The translations under genes were made by a program, and so were the position numbers. A DNA stretch of 64,000 nt, taken from Bolinopsis microptera (taxonomy: Eukaryota; Ctenophora; Tentaculata; Lobata; Bolinopsidae). The notes beneath the pieces are model-generated. The model was not told the DNA's origin. It searched no databases and saw only the letters and a program-made list of their open reading frames with translations. The stretch covers positions 3,305,375 through 3,369,374 of the forward strand of contig NC_087072.1 in NCBI RefSeq assembly GCF_026151205.1, given 5' to 3'. Shown here one piece after another: positions 29,804 through 41,158 of this stretch. Within the stretch, counting starts at the first letter, position 1, and each line of letters begins with the position of its first letter.

Positions 29804-32187
29804 AGAAAAAGGCGTCATAGCCATGTCACAAGCTGACCACTATGATTGCATTAACAATAAAGCGTTATTCTAAAAATAATTATGAATTATAACCGAGAAA
29901 ACACGTTTACTTTTTCATTATTCTTATTTTGTAAATGTGCTGTAATTATTTTATTAACTGGGCCGTACTGCCAGCTAACTGTGACATGTAAAATATTGAC
30001 GTTGTTTTTATTCGTTCGTAAATGATAAACGGTTGCGGAATGACATTGAAAAGGCACAGGCTGAGCGCCGCCCAGTAACACAGACATTTCGCTTCGAAAA
30101 GAAAGTTGCGCGTGTTACTTGAACTTCGAACAAATTTAGACAAGCATCATCCGTCGACGTACCGGCGAGTTCAATTTCCAATCCTTTCTTTAACAGGTGA
30201 TACTTGTAGTCGTAAAATATTTGCTTCAAATATTAATCAGGACCGTCGACGAGTCCAACTCAGCGCGCGTCCTGGTAGGTTATATTAAACTTACAAGTCA
30301 CGCGTCGCGAACCTCATTTGTATTTTATTTCGCCTTCGCTATACCGTGGCGAAAGCCACGATACGACCGCGCAGTCCACAACGAAGGGCTGAGGTTGTAG
30401 GTTTACAACCTACCAGGACGCGCGCCGAGTTGGACTCGTCGACCCGTTATATATTAAGGCTGAGGGTAATAAATTTACCGGATGGTGCAGGGAAATTGGT
30501 AAAAACACGACTTCAATCTTACATTAATTGTATAAAATTCTAATTTCAGGTAAACAAGCAAAGTTTGTTTTTAATTATTACATATAACTATTAGTTGACG
30601 GATGTTACTCGTTTAAATTTTTCGATGCGAAGTTTACTGGGCCGCGCTCAGCCTCAAGCCTGTCATTCCGCCGAATTTATATTACTATTAACGGGTGATA
30701 CTCGTAAAATATCTTTTCCATATATTGGACCGTTGACGAGTCCAACTCGGCGCGCGTCCTGGTAGGTTATAAACCTACAAAATTTATATGATTATGAACA
30801 TATAATATACAAATTAAGTGCAAGTAAGTAAGTAAATATTTCATGCTAGGCATGTGGCACCCATTACGGTACGGCTTTTTTGCTTTGCATAGCAGCTCAG
30901 CGAGGTCCGCAGGGTCGGGTGCCGGGTGCATTTTGCCTATATCTAACGACAAACAAGGTGGCCTTACGACGAGAAGCATTATTGGATCAATGCGCGGCAA
31001 GCTTGCTTATAGTTGCTACGAAGTATCCCGAAACTGGTTAGTCCATTATCATTTATAACAATAAACACATTGTTGGCACTTGGCAGTTGGCTTGATACAC
31101 GAATTGCATTTTGATCTTCGCGCACGATCCCAGGACACAGGAGCTCGCCTGCAATACTTGGCGGCGCTCAGCCTGTCGTTCTACCGCACGCGCAGCAGGC
31201 AGCTTCATTCCTCCATAGCTCCATTCTCCAATTTACTGGGCCGCGCTCAGCCTGTCATTCCGCCAAATCTTTATTTAATGAACATAATAGCCTGGGGTCC
31301 TCAGGTAATCTCCAATGAGTATGTTTATAAATATTATAGCTTGCATGTAGCACGATGCGTTACTGTGCCGCGCCGTGCATTCAATTATTGATTATGCTTC
31401 TTGCAACGCTAAATCGGCGAAATGCGCTACTGTGCATTGGCATCGCCGAGCTGCGATGAATTGACATCGTCAATTAACATATATTATAGCCTGTGCAGCA
31501 ACAGTACACGCGCTTTAACCTAACCATGTGCTTTCGCGCCACTGCAGCGTGCAGGCGCGCTCGTTTCACACGGGAGGCGAGCGGAGAGGAGTTTAAAGAT
31601 AAAATAGAGATAAGGATAAAATACATATATAATTATAAATAGATAAAGATAGCGATTAGAATATTAAATAGAGATTTTACAGCAATTTTACAAAAATGAC
31701 ACACATGGGCCACCTAATGATATACATGATAAACCTGCTAGCGCATGTGTATCAAAAATTTTTTTGACACACATACGCTACCTAGGAAGCGCATGTGTAT
31801 CATTATTTTTTTGACACACATGCGCTTCCATAATACAACGCGTATGACAAAATTGTATCACGTCGTTTCACTATGGTGGAAGTTTCTAGAGATTCTACGA
31901 TACAGGGGAGCCGCGCACTCGTGCGCGGCGGGTCATACAACGTATGACAATGACAAGAATAATTTTGAAAGAGAATAATAAGCTCAAAAACACAATTGTC
32001 CAATTTCTCCGTGAAAGCACAATACCGTCATTAGGTTTTGTCTATGTGTCTCTAAAGTGGTCTTAAACGATTCGGTGCACGTCAACTTCGAACTTGATGC
32101 AGGACTAGGATTAATCAAATTATTTACGGATGGTACTCTGTACTCGTATAAATTTCTTCGAAGTACAAAGTAGCGCGCGCCGGGTTA

Positions 32188-32469
32188 GGGGTCGTTCACA
32201 TATTACGTAATCAGCTGAGGGGCCAGGGGGTTAATTAACAATGTGAATTCTTCGCAGCTCGGCGAGGCCCAGTAGCGCATCTCGCAGATGCAAGATGGTT
32301 GCGATAAGCATAATTGAGTGCGCGGCGCGGCCCAGTAACGCATCGCGCTACAACTGAGGTGGGTTCCAAATAATTACGCTAATGTGATTTTGACACAATA
32401 GCTATGTGTAAAACTGATGCCGGGGGTAAAAATGTTCCAAAAATGATTAAGTAATATGTGAACGACCCC
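32188..32469. mobile_element. GGGGTCGTTC MITE with TTA target duplication, split by module B
   Basis: The termini are GGGGTCGTTCACATATTACG and its reverse complement (AATATGTGAACGACCCC), flanked on both sides by TTA. A three-base TWA duplication is characteristic of PIF/Harbinger elements. About 120 bp matching module B (from TTAATTAACAATGTGAATTC to GCGCTACAA) interrupts it after CAGCTGAGG, so module B moved after this MITE. Confidence 0.7.
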
Positions 32470-33740
32470 TTAGTCGATTAACAAGTCCAATTAAATAGTG
32501 CCTTGCGCGCGCTACAAGTAATATTTTTAATTTGTAGGTTTTTAACTTACCAAGAAGTGCGCCGAGTTGGACTCGTCAATGGTCTAGGTGCTTGAAAACA
32601 TTTGGAACAAATATTGAATATGTTACGAGTATCACCCGTTAAGTCGTAGCTTAGTACATACATATAACATTGCTGATTGCGCGCAATGAAACCTATGCAT
32701 TGCGATGAAATGCCGCGCACGCGCATTTATACAGGCGTACGTTTATATAGGCGCAGCATTTCATCGCAGTTTTCATCGCAATGTACGCGTTTCATTGCAA
32801 TGTTATAGTTAAGGCGCCACTATTAAAGATTATATTGTATATTATAGCGAGCCCATGTCGATCTATCCCACTTCAAATAACACCCGTTATTTTGATTTCC
32901 TAACCGTAACCTTGCTCTAACGAGAGCCCTGAGCCCTCTCGCTTGCAGTTCATACGTTGTAGACCTGCCACACACGATCGAGGCGAGTGCGTGGCTGTAT
33001 TGTGGCCACGATACTACGTACTAGCCACTTAATGAAACGACAATGGCAAATGGGGGCCACGACGTGATACAATTACAACCTTACCTGGGGACCTCAGGCT
33101 ATTATAAATAGAGATTCGGCGGAATGACAGGCTGAGCGCGGCCCAGTAATTACAACCCTAATAAAAGGATTGACATCGTTAATTAATCCTGCCGCGCACG
33201 AGTTTAATTGACAATGTCAATTCTTTGCAGCTTGGCGAGGTCCAGGAGCGCATTTCGCCGCGCCGATCTAACGAAGCATTGCGAGAGGCATTATTGGATG
33301 CGCGGCGCGTCACAGTAACGCATCGCGCTACAAGTAACGCGGTTGTATCGTGGCTTTCGCCACGATACTAGTTAAACGACTATAAAACAACAATGGGGGT
33401 CACGACGTGATACAAGGTCCCCTGCATGTAAAAAGTGTTTATTACCATTCTCCATTAAAATCCACATTTTTAGTTACCAATACCATGACAACCGAAAATG
33501 GAGAAAGGCATCTCAGCATTGCGAGTTAAACACTTATGGTAATTTGATATCGGGAGCGCGTACATCCAAGAATCGCAAAGAATTACAACCAGAGCTAGGA
33601 GAGTCATCGTTGTTAAAGTTATTTGTAGCGCAATGCACTACTGGGCCGCGCAGCCAATAATGCTTCTCGCTAGATCGCAGATCGGCGAGATGCACCACTG
33701 GGCCTCGCCGAGCTGTCAAGGATTGACATCGTGAATCAAC

Positions 33741-34680
33741 GTTGTTATATAAATAAGTGATTTGAGTTCATAGGGAGTTTGTAAGAAGCAATTCTCACTA
33801 TAAACCAATAACCACGCTATTCTGATTCAGCCCCTCTTCATGTTAGCATGGCTACCATGTACCAGATGTTTAATCGCCTACAGTAACCTGACACCAGGAG
33901 CTTATACTCCAAGGTTTACTGGGATCGAGAGTCAAGCGAGTCAAGGAGTTGCTATTTAAAGAAGCGATTTTGAGTTCAGAAGTGTCCAGTCGGGGTTGAG
34001 AAAGTATTGACTAATAGAAAGTATTAACTAATAGTTCTACTTCTCTACTTGTTCTAAGATTTGTTGACTCTCCCTCCGGGGAGAAGCATAGTTTTATTTT
34101 AAAAGGACAGCCTCTCGTGATAAATTAGTCTAGTTCCCTAGAAAGGGGTAATTTTAATTGGAAAGTAGTGTTGCTTATCATCCTTCTAATATTTTTAAAG
34201 TTTATCTTCGAGTTTCACTTGTCAACCTTGAACTTTGCTTTGAGATCATTTCGAGCTTACTCTCGGTCATCGCTCTTTTAGTTTTACAGTCTTTTGCGTA
34301 GAGTATACTTAGCATAGAACTGGGTATTAACCTCAGGTGATCTAAGGGGATCATCTAGGCCACTCTTACTCTATTATGTTATAAGTCTTCTAGTCGCTCT
34401 GTTAGCCATTCAACTAATTAGAGACAGATTACTAACGTTACAAAATTTTCCCTCGAACCAGATTTCTGTAAACATGCCCATACGTTGTTTTAAACCTATT
34501 AAAACATTCCTTTTAATAAATCTCAATCAAACAATTGGTTTCACTCAAATTAATTTTGCTGCAGATGTGTCAAAATAAATATTAAGTTTTAATGGTTTAC
34601 TTCAAAAACTTGCAGACTGAGTAAAGCATTCAAATCTTCTAATTTATCATTACATTAGGAAAATCAAAGCCATAAACAGA
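33741..34680. other. Unannotated spacer
   Basis: No repeat family from the preceding island and no convincing exon. Ordinary AT-rich sequence. Confidence 0.4.
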
Positions 34681-34815
34681 AAAGGAATGCCCGACGAAAT
34701 CACCGAACAAAAAGCCACAGAACAAGCTCCCTTTGGGTCTCAAACACCGGCCAACAAACAAAATGGTCCCTCGAACCAGATTTTACATCCTGATTGTAAC
34801 CCCATTTCCGTTTAG

Positions 34816-34905
34816 AATTACCATGGAACAAGCTTTGGAAATTGTTCAGAACGTCGCTGAGTTAGGCGAGAAAATAATGGAAGAGAACAACCGCCTCCGG
34901 GAGGG
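34816..34905 (+). CDS. Possible first coding exon, coiled-coil protein
   Basis: After the acceptor-like CCATTTCCGTTTAG, the bases AATTACCATGG give an ATG (34,823) in strong Kozak context. The frame reads MEQALEIVQNVAELGEK then IMEENNRLREG to a possible donor GTAAAT, and is a heptad-patterned helix. The piece VAELGEKIM recalls the AAxxGxxLL element of dynein-adaptor coiled coils (BICD, TRAK/HAP1, Spindly). That resemblance is suggestive only. No downstream exon could be matched. An overlapping upstream frame, MPDEITEQKATEQAP from 34,687, is an alternative. Confidence 0.3.
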
Positions 34906-35628
34906 TAAATGCTTTGCTATTTCTATAATGTCATTTTCCCTCAGACTAAAACTTGCAATAGATAGGGTAGGATTAAAACAACATTTCTATTCTTCCCTGA
35001 TTATCGTTAACTCAAATCCATCTCCCACACAACGAAACGATCTGAGAATAAAACTTGCAAAAGTGACAGCCCAACTACCCCCATGCGCGTGTAATTGGTG
35101 CATGCCTCAGTAAAAACTCTTCAAGTATTCTTGCACAAATAACGTTTATATGTTATATGTTGTATGTATACTATTTACACCCTTTGGTAACATCTGTTTT
35201 AATCGGTCCAAAATCATAACACAAAATTACTTCCAATTCTCCTGAAAAAAAATTAAATCTGTCAAATTCAAACAAGGTATCCGTATAAGAAGACCCTTGC
35301 TACTGCAATAATATCAAAGGAAAATTAATCTAAAAACGCGTCTGCACTCAGGGTCCATATGTTCAGCTTTATGATTAGTAATAGTAAAATAAAAATACAC
35401 GACCATCAGCACAAATATCCTTTTTTATTTTCTATCGAGTCAGTCCTCCAATCTGCAGCGGCCTCCAAGTAAAGTGGGGGATTCAGCCGAGTTTGAAGAA
35501 GTTCATTTACACTACTTCAAAAGTCAGGACGCGTCAGGGGGAGCCTCCACACTGGAAATGTTTCAGTTTAGCCCGTGTTAGACACATACAAAATTTAAAA
35601 AGCCGACTAAACGTGCCATTTGTACTTA

Positions 35629-35753
35629 GGGGTCGTAATCATTTTTTGAAACATTTTTACCCCCCCTTTACACATAACTATTGTGTCAAAATTACACTAG
35701 CGTAATCATTCGGAAACCCCCCTCAGCTGATTACGTAATATGTGAACGACCCC
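35629..35753. mobile_element. GGGGTCGT MITE copy with TTA target duplication
   Basis: A 125-bp element starting GGGGTCGTAATCATTTTTTG and ending ACGTAATATGTGAACGACCC, flanked by TTA on both sides. The interior (ATAACTATTGTGTCAAAATTAC) is the same family as the element at 32,188 in opposite orientation. Confidence 0.75.
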
Positions 35754-36694
35754 TTACGATAGTAAAACCTCCATTAAGCCAATTAATTCGCAGTTTTTAG
35801 ACAAAAGACGTTACCCACCTGGTTCTCGAGAGAAAGGAAGGTGACGAGGTGGCGACAATTTTCATTCCGGTTTAGACTCGCAGCTAAAGACGTCCACTTT
35901 ACTCTCTGCTACAACCACTACCAGTGTTACACGCGGACTAGTTCTCGCAGTCACTCTCCAGCCTTTTAAACTTAAAGGAAAAAACACTTTAGATCTTTCA
36001 TAAAAAGGTCTAAAGGCCTATGCTCCATTGGACGCGAGCATTCTCAAATATGGTTAACTTAGATACGGCGTCACGGTACTCACCATAGACAGTTAGGCCG
36101 CTCACTAATCGTAGGTGCGTTCGCTGACAGCCCTGGCTAAAACCCACGTCCTGAAAGATGTTTCTATCACCACAAAATAAGGTCTCATAATGTAGCACAG
36201 TAGGTGGTACCTAGCTGCCTGACTTAGGGGTAGGTTTTAACAAACGAAAAGCGACAAATATGGAGTTTTACGGAAAAGAACGAAAAAATTATAACTTACT
36301 AAAATAATGGATCCACGTCATGATTCGTGAAGCTAAAACTGGTGAGAAATGATCATGTAACATGAAAGTGAAATGAGTTTAGGTTTGGGCAGACGAATAG
36401 TGACAAACTCTTTCAACAATTGGTAGAAAGAAAATAGCAAAGTAGCAGATAATTAGAAATGGGGTCACGTGATGCATGGAACTAGGTCCAATTGGTGGAC
36501 TAATTATAGGAATGAAGTTTATTGGTTGTAGTGAAATGCTTTTACAGTACCTAATGATAGGTATGAAACTAAACGCTGAGAAATGAGAACGTGTATTATT
36601 TGAGGTACTGAACTGGATGATGATTAATCACTCTACACTCGACTGTCACGCGACTTTTTCAACCCGTTCTCTAGCTGGTCCTGAACGACTATTC

Positions 36695-36780
36695 GCAACC
36701 CTAACCCTCTCATCTGATCCCAACCCTAACCCTAACCCAATCCTTAGCAAAAACATATGCTGAAACCCTAACCCTAACGA
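36695..36780. repeat. Interstitial telomere-type CCCTAA repeats
   Basis: Several CCCTAA units in two clusters (CCCTAACCCTAACCC near 36,725 and again near 36,765) separated by CAATCCTTAGC. Weaker CCCTAA-like phrases occur at 38,655-38,690. This matches the animal TTAGGG telomere unit. Confidence 0.75.
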
Positions 36781-37013
36781 GAAATTAGACTAACTTCCTT
36801 ATACGGTCATATCACGTGATCGAGACAGTTTTTCGCCAATATCTCGTCAGGGGAGCATTTTAACCCTATGTCATGGGGGGTGATTCAGAATCAGCGTCCG
36901 AAAATACATCGATTGAAGTTGGTTACAACCGTCGGGGGCCTTTTTAGAACAATCTCGAAGATCGACTGTAGAGTGATTTAGCACGCTCGTACTGAACTCT
37001 GGTTTCTATATAT

Positions 37014-37079
37014 TCATTTTTCACACCTGACTCAAATTAGTTCATATATGAACTAATTTGAGTCAGGTGTGAAAAATGA
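37014..37079. repeat. Perfect 66-bp palindrome without spacer
   Basis: Two 33-base arms with no loop and no mismatch. The left arm starts TCATTTTTCACACCTGACTC and meets its complement at TTCATA|TATGAA. Confidence 0.95.
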
Positions 37080-37094
37080 TCTTACAATAAACAA

Positions 37095-37421
37095 TCATGA
37101 AACAAACAGTTTCAAATACGCACGCCTAACGTTCTTCCACCTCCAGCAAAAACGTCGAGTTATGTCCTCGTGGTTGGGTCCTGTACAAGCATGGCCCAAC
37201 AGCTCCAAGAACTCTCGAGCCTCGGTGAAAGTTAGCTTATGGTATCCTGCTGCAGACAGGCGTTCATACACTAACGCGTCCACCCGGGCCCAATATGAAT
37301 AACGCTGTTGAGGAGCTGTCGACCTAGGAATGCGCGGGGGGAGAGTCGAATTTTCCACTCTCCATCGAGTTTTGGAAGGGAGCGTAGGAATGTCGGGGTA
37401 AGGCTCATCTTCAACAGTCAA
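37095..37421 (-). CDS. Unrecognised minus-strand reading frame, possible exon or element fragment
   Basis: About 108 codons. An acceptor-like CTCGTAG precedes GLTVEDEPYPDIP, and the frame closes with a stop after KLFVS. The piece SYWARVDALVYERLSAAGYH followed by KLTFTEAREFLELLGHAC and RRFCWRWKNVRRAYLK has protein-like alternation and Trp/Arg-rich helices reminiscent of DNA-binding modules of mobile elements, but I do not recognise the family. It lies directly beside the perfect palindrome at 37,014 and inside the 36,850-38,790 repeat pair, which favours an element fragment. Confidence 0.3.
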   Translation of the reverse strand: MTVEDEPYPDIPTLPSKTRWRVENSTLPPRIPRSTAPQQRYSYWARVDALVYERLSAAGYHKLTFTEAREFLELLGHACTGPNHEDITRRFCWRWKNVRRAYLKLFVS

Positions 37422-38897
37422 TCCCTACGAGTGTAGCAGTAGAGGTTGTTATTTACCGGGATCTAGAGGACTAGTCTGAGTCAGGTACTATATACTGAGT
37501 TGGTTGGTTCAAAATGAAACCCGCTCAATTAGTTTGACGTTTAGGAAATTAAAGTCAGAAAAGGATTTTTAGTAAAACTGGAACTGAATCCAAGATCATG
37601 CGTATGTTACAAATCGGATAAATTAGACATATTTACAATCGGAGCCAAGGACGGCTATGGAGGTGAAAGGAGTGCAGTGTCATGTGATTCGTGTCTCTCA
37701 AATTTGATTGGTTGGTGCTAAGGTAGTGTTAGGAGTAGGACTGTGAAAGGTCAAGGTTGTAACTTAAACATTAAAAGGATTGTGTGAATGGATTCGTGGG
37801 GAAGTGCTAGTAGATGGTGTGAAGTCAAGGTGCTGGGAAATGTGGAAAATTCTTTGTGGAATTAGTTTGAATTTAGTTGGAGCCGTCCGGGAATAAAACA
37901 TGAAATATAAGTATTTTAATAATCAATAAAGTATATATACTGTACACGAGGAGAGACTTCGTCAAGTTTAACCTCAATAACATCACTAAAGTTCCACAAT
38001 TCTATATGATACTTTTGGAAAACTAAACATTTCACTCAGTTACAGTTTTCAGCTACAGTTTTCAAATCGAGATCAAATTGAGGTTAAACATTAAGGGTTA
38101 AAAAACCACAGATTTTCATCCCATTCACCTCAACAGATAAAGAATCACCCAAACCACTTTCTAATAGTAACCGATCCAACAGAAAGTCTCAGACATCGTC
38201 CATGAGGATTTAGATTTAAGAAAGAATATAGATAAATATACTACAGAATAGCCAATCTTCAGAGGAGTCTCCTATTATTAGAGGAACCAACCCCAAGTTA
38301 AACTGCCAATCTAATTCTTCACTTCCACTACCACACCACTGTTCATACCACATGGCACATTGGGGGAAGAAGTTACAGATCCGAATTAAAATAAGATAAT
38401 CATCTCACTCATTCCTAGCGACAACAAACGTTTTATTAGTAAATACATTCACCAGGTCGTAATCAGCAGATACGGTTAATTAAAACGCCTTACAGCATAG
38501 AAATAACGTCTTATTAGAAGAGACATTCACCTGGTTGTATTCAGCCAAACCGATTAATTAAGGGCATTAAACAAAACGGAAATTTGTTTAGGGTCATGTC
38601 GTGTTTAAATGACAGTTATGGGTTAAGGTTATAGCCCTGAAGCTACTCTTATAAAACCCTAACCATAATCAATAACTCTAACCCTCAGGGAAGCGTTTTC
38701 ATCCAACTCCAAGTTCAGGGAGTTGATTCGGATTTCGGAATAATCACTTTCATACCCATAGGGCCTTTTTACAAGATATAAGAACATTTGGGCAAGCCCA
38801 GATTTTTAATGGAAGTGGATTTTGAGGAGCTCTCACGACCTGATGTTTTATTCATTCCTGCTGTAAGACTAAGTAATACTGAACGGCACCAGCCTCT

Positions 38898-39643
<746 letters not shown>

Positions 39644-39649
39644 CCACAT

Positions 39650-41158
39650 CTTCGATCGATTTGTTTAACAACAAAGCCTGAAGTCCTCAGGTTGCCTATA
39701 AATAGTTTAAATCAGCCTTCTTCAAATTATCTCACTCTCAGTTGCCGGCACTTTGATATTTATAATCAATAATAGAGAGCTATATTTATACTCATAGACC
39801 CCACCTCTTTCTATAGCGAGGTAAAGACAGAGAGGCAGGAAAGCGATTAGCTTATTACCACCACCCGTAAAACTACTCCAATATGGACTGCACTGCGACA
39901 GTACAACGTCAGCTAGAACATCTCATCTCGTGATTCATGTAATTGTGAGGTCATTGTCTTAGTCTTACTACTTACCGTTAACGCTACCAGACATGACGCT
40001 GAAAACTACTTTTAATTGCCCAGCACTTATAGCCTACGTCTTTTGCCCATTATAATATTATATTCAATGATCGTAGGTCTTTATAGCCAAGTTGACGAGT
40101 ATAATTTCTATTTCATCTACATTTCCTACATCGTTGTAATGAAGAACTTTACCTGAAATTTGTGGTCGTTCGATTCATAGGATTTCTAATATTTCGACAC
40201 GTGTCTGCCACCATCACCGAGAAATATACGACACGATAAACAACAATATCCATCACTCCATTTTACTGCAATTTCATTCCCAGATGCACGTGACTGCCAC
40301 CGAACCGCTATCACTACTTTTTGCATATCCTGGTGAAGCGGGAGTAATTGGTGGGCAGTTGCCGGTTTGTTGTGTACTGTTATAACTATAAGAGAAGGAG
40401 TGCATGTAAAGAGAGAGAGCGGGAGAGCTAGCAGCTGTATTGCAGAGTTTATCATTAGTCGCAGGGCTGTGTTTACAAGCTCCCGCGTCACACTAGCCTC
40501 TGGGCCTGGGTTCATGTCCTGGTGCCACTCCCTCCCCTGCCTCAGCCACCTCATCACTCACTCCATTAGCCACTTATCCGCAGCTCCATTTAGGTGTGTT
40601 GTCCGAGCCATTATTGTCAGTCACGCTTTGCTTCGCGTCGTAACGACTAGTCTGTGTAGTGTGTTTATCTCGCCTTCATAAATCCGTTTCCATCTTACCT
40701 TCAATTTGCTCTCTTTTATTTTTCTATCTGCACGAAGTCAGAATATGTTGTAACTCGTCCTAATTCCTTACACTAAATTTTCCATCGTTTCAGTAGTACT
40801 ACGATAATAAGATACCGCCACTATTGTGATAAAAAATAGAGATGCCATAATTTGGCAGGCAGAATTAATGCGTACCATTGTACTCTGTACTTTACTTTTT
40901 AAATTGAACTGCAATTAAATTATCAGAGGCAGGACATAATTAGGGGATGTGAATAGCTAAGCTATTTGTGACCTGCCCATCCTTATACCATGATTTGATT
41001 ATCCGGCAGATCTGAATGATCTGTCCGAATCGTAACCGTGCAATGACTCAGAATGTAGATTGTAGAGTTAGAGTCAGCCAGCTAGTTCCTCTTCATTTCT
41101 TTGTTATATGTTTAGCAGTAAGACAGTAACGTTAGCCTCACTAATTACACCTACCTAG
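39650..41158. other. Upstream flank of the kinase, no exon supported
   Basis: No transmembrane-coding exon, signal peptide or Ig/FN3/cysteine-rich pattern could be recognised. The frames near 40,186-40,681 are on opposite strands with no family resemblance. The 5' exons of the kinase may lie here or further left. Confidence 0.4.

Larger units (their letters stand above)
24745..31835. repeat. Giant inverted repeat with arms of about 2.1-2.3 kb
   Basis: The left arm (about 24,745-26,880) and right arm (about 29,515-31,835) are reverse complements over their whole length with only scattered indels. Paired landmarks are: GGAAGCGCATGTGTGTCAAA at 24,756 with its complement ending near 31,830; AGCGCGCCTGCACGCTGCAG at 25,020 with 31,545; ACCTTGTTTGTCGTTAG at 25,563 with 30,945; AAGTAAACGTGTTTTCTCGG at 26,590 with 29,895; and GGTCAGCTTGTGACATGGC at 26,662 with 29,825. 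The centre (26,880-29,515) is filled with palindromes and satellite. The organisation resembles foldback (FB/Galileo-like) elements with modular long inverted termini. That class name is an inference. Confidence 0.8.
23600..33740. repeat. CpG-rich mosaic of repeat modules (accessory repeat island)
   Basis: Ten kilobases built from a few recurrent modules in both orientations, with many GCGCGC and CGCG runs unlike the AT-rich flanks. Module A (about 90 bp) starts AACGGGTGATACTCGTAAAA and ends GGTAGGTTATAAACCTAC through GACGAGTCCAACTCGGCGCG. Copies lie near 23,719, 24,388, 24,597(-), 26,090(-), 30,192, 30,394(-), 30,688 and 32,535(-). Module B (about 125 bp) runs from TTGACGATGTCAATTCATCG to CGCATCGCGCTACAA. 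Copies lie near 23,632, 24,111(-), 25,099, 31,330(-), 32,231, 33,204 and 33,620(-). A third phrase, GGCGGAATGACAGGCTGAGC, recurs near 23,850, 25,300, 25,770, 31,230(-) and 33,118. GTATCGTGGCTTTCGCCACG, a small hairpin, recurs near 26,012, 30,345 and 33,346. No transposase frame is present. The short frames shared by both arms exist only because the DNA is duplicated. Confidence 0.8.
36850..38790. repeat. Pair of related repeat ends flanking 1.8 kb
   Basis: 36,850-36,950 (CAGGGGAGCATTTTAACCC, GATTCAGAATCAGCGTCCG, GGGGGCCTTTTTAGA) and 38,686-38,775 (CAGGGAAGCGTTTTCATCC, GATTCGGATTTCGGAATAAT, AGGGCCTTTTTACA) share the same ordered landmarks in direct orientation, each preceded by CCCTAA-type sequence. 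They are diverged members of one unnamed repeat family. Apart from the palindrome and the minus-strand frame noted separately, the interval between them shows nothing I can name. Confidence 0.5.
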
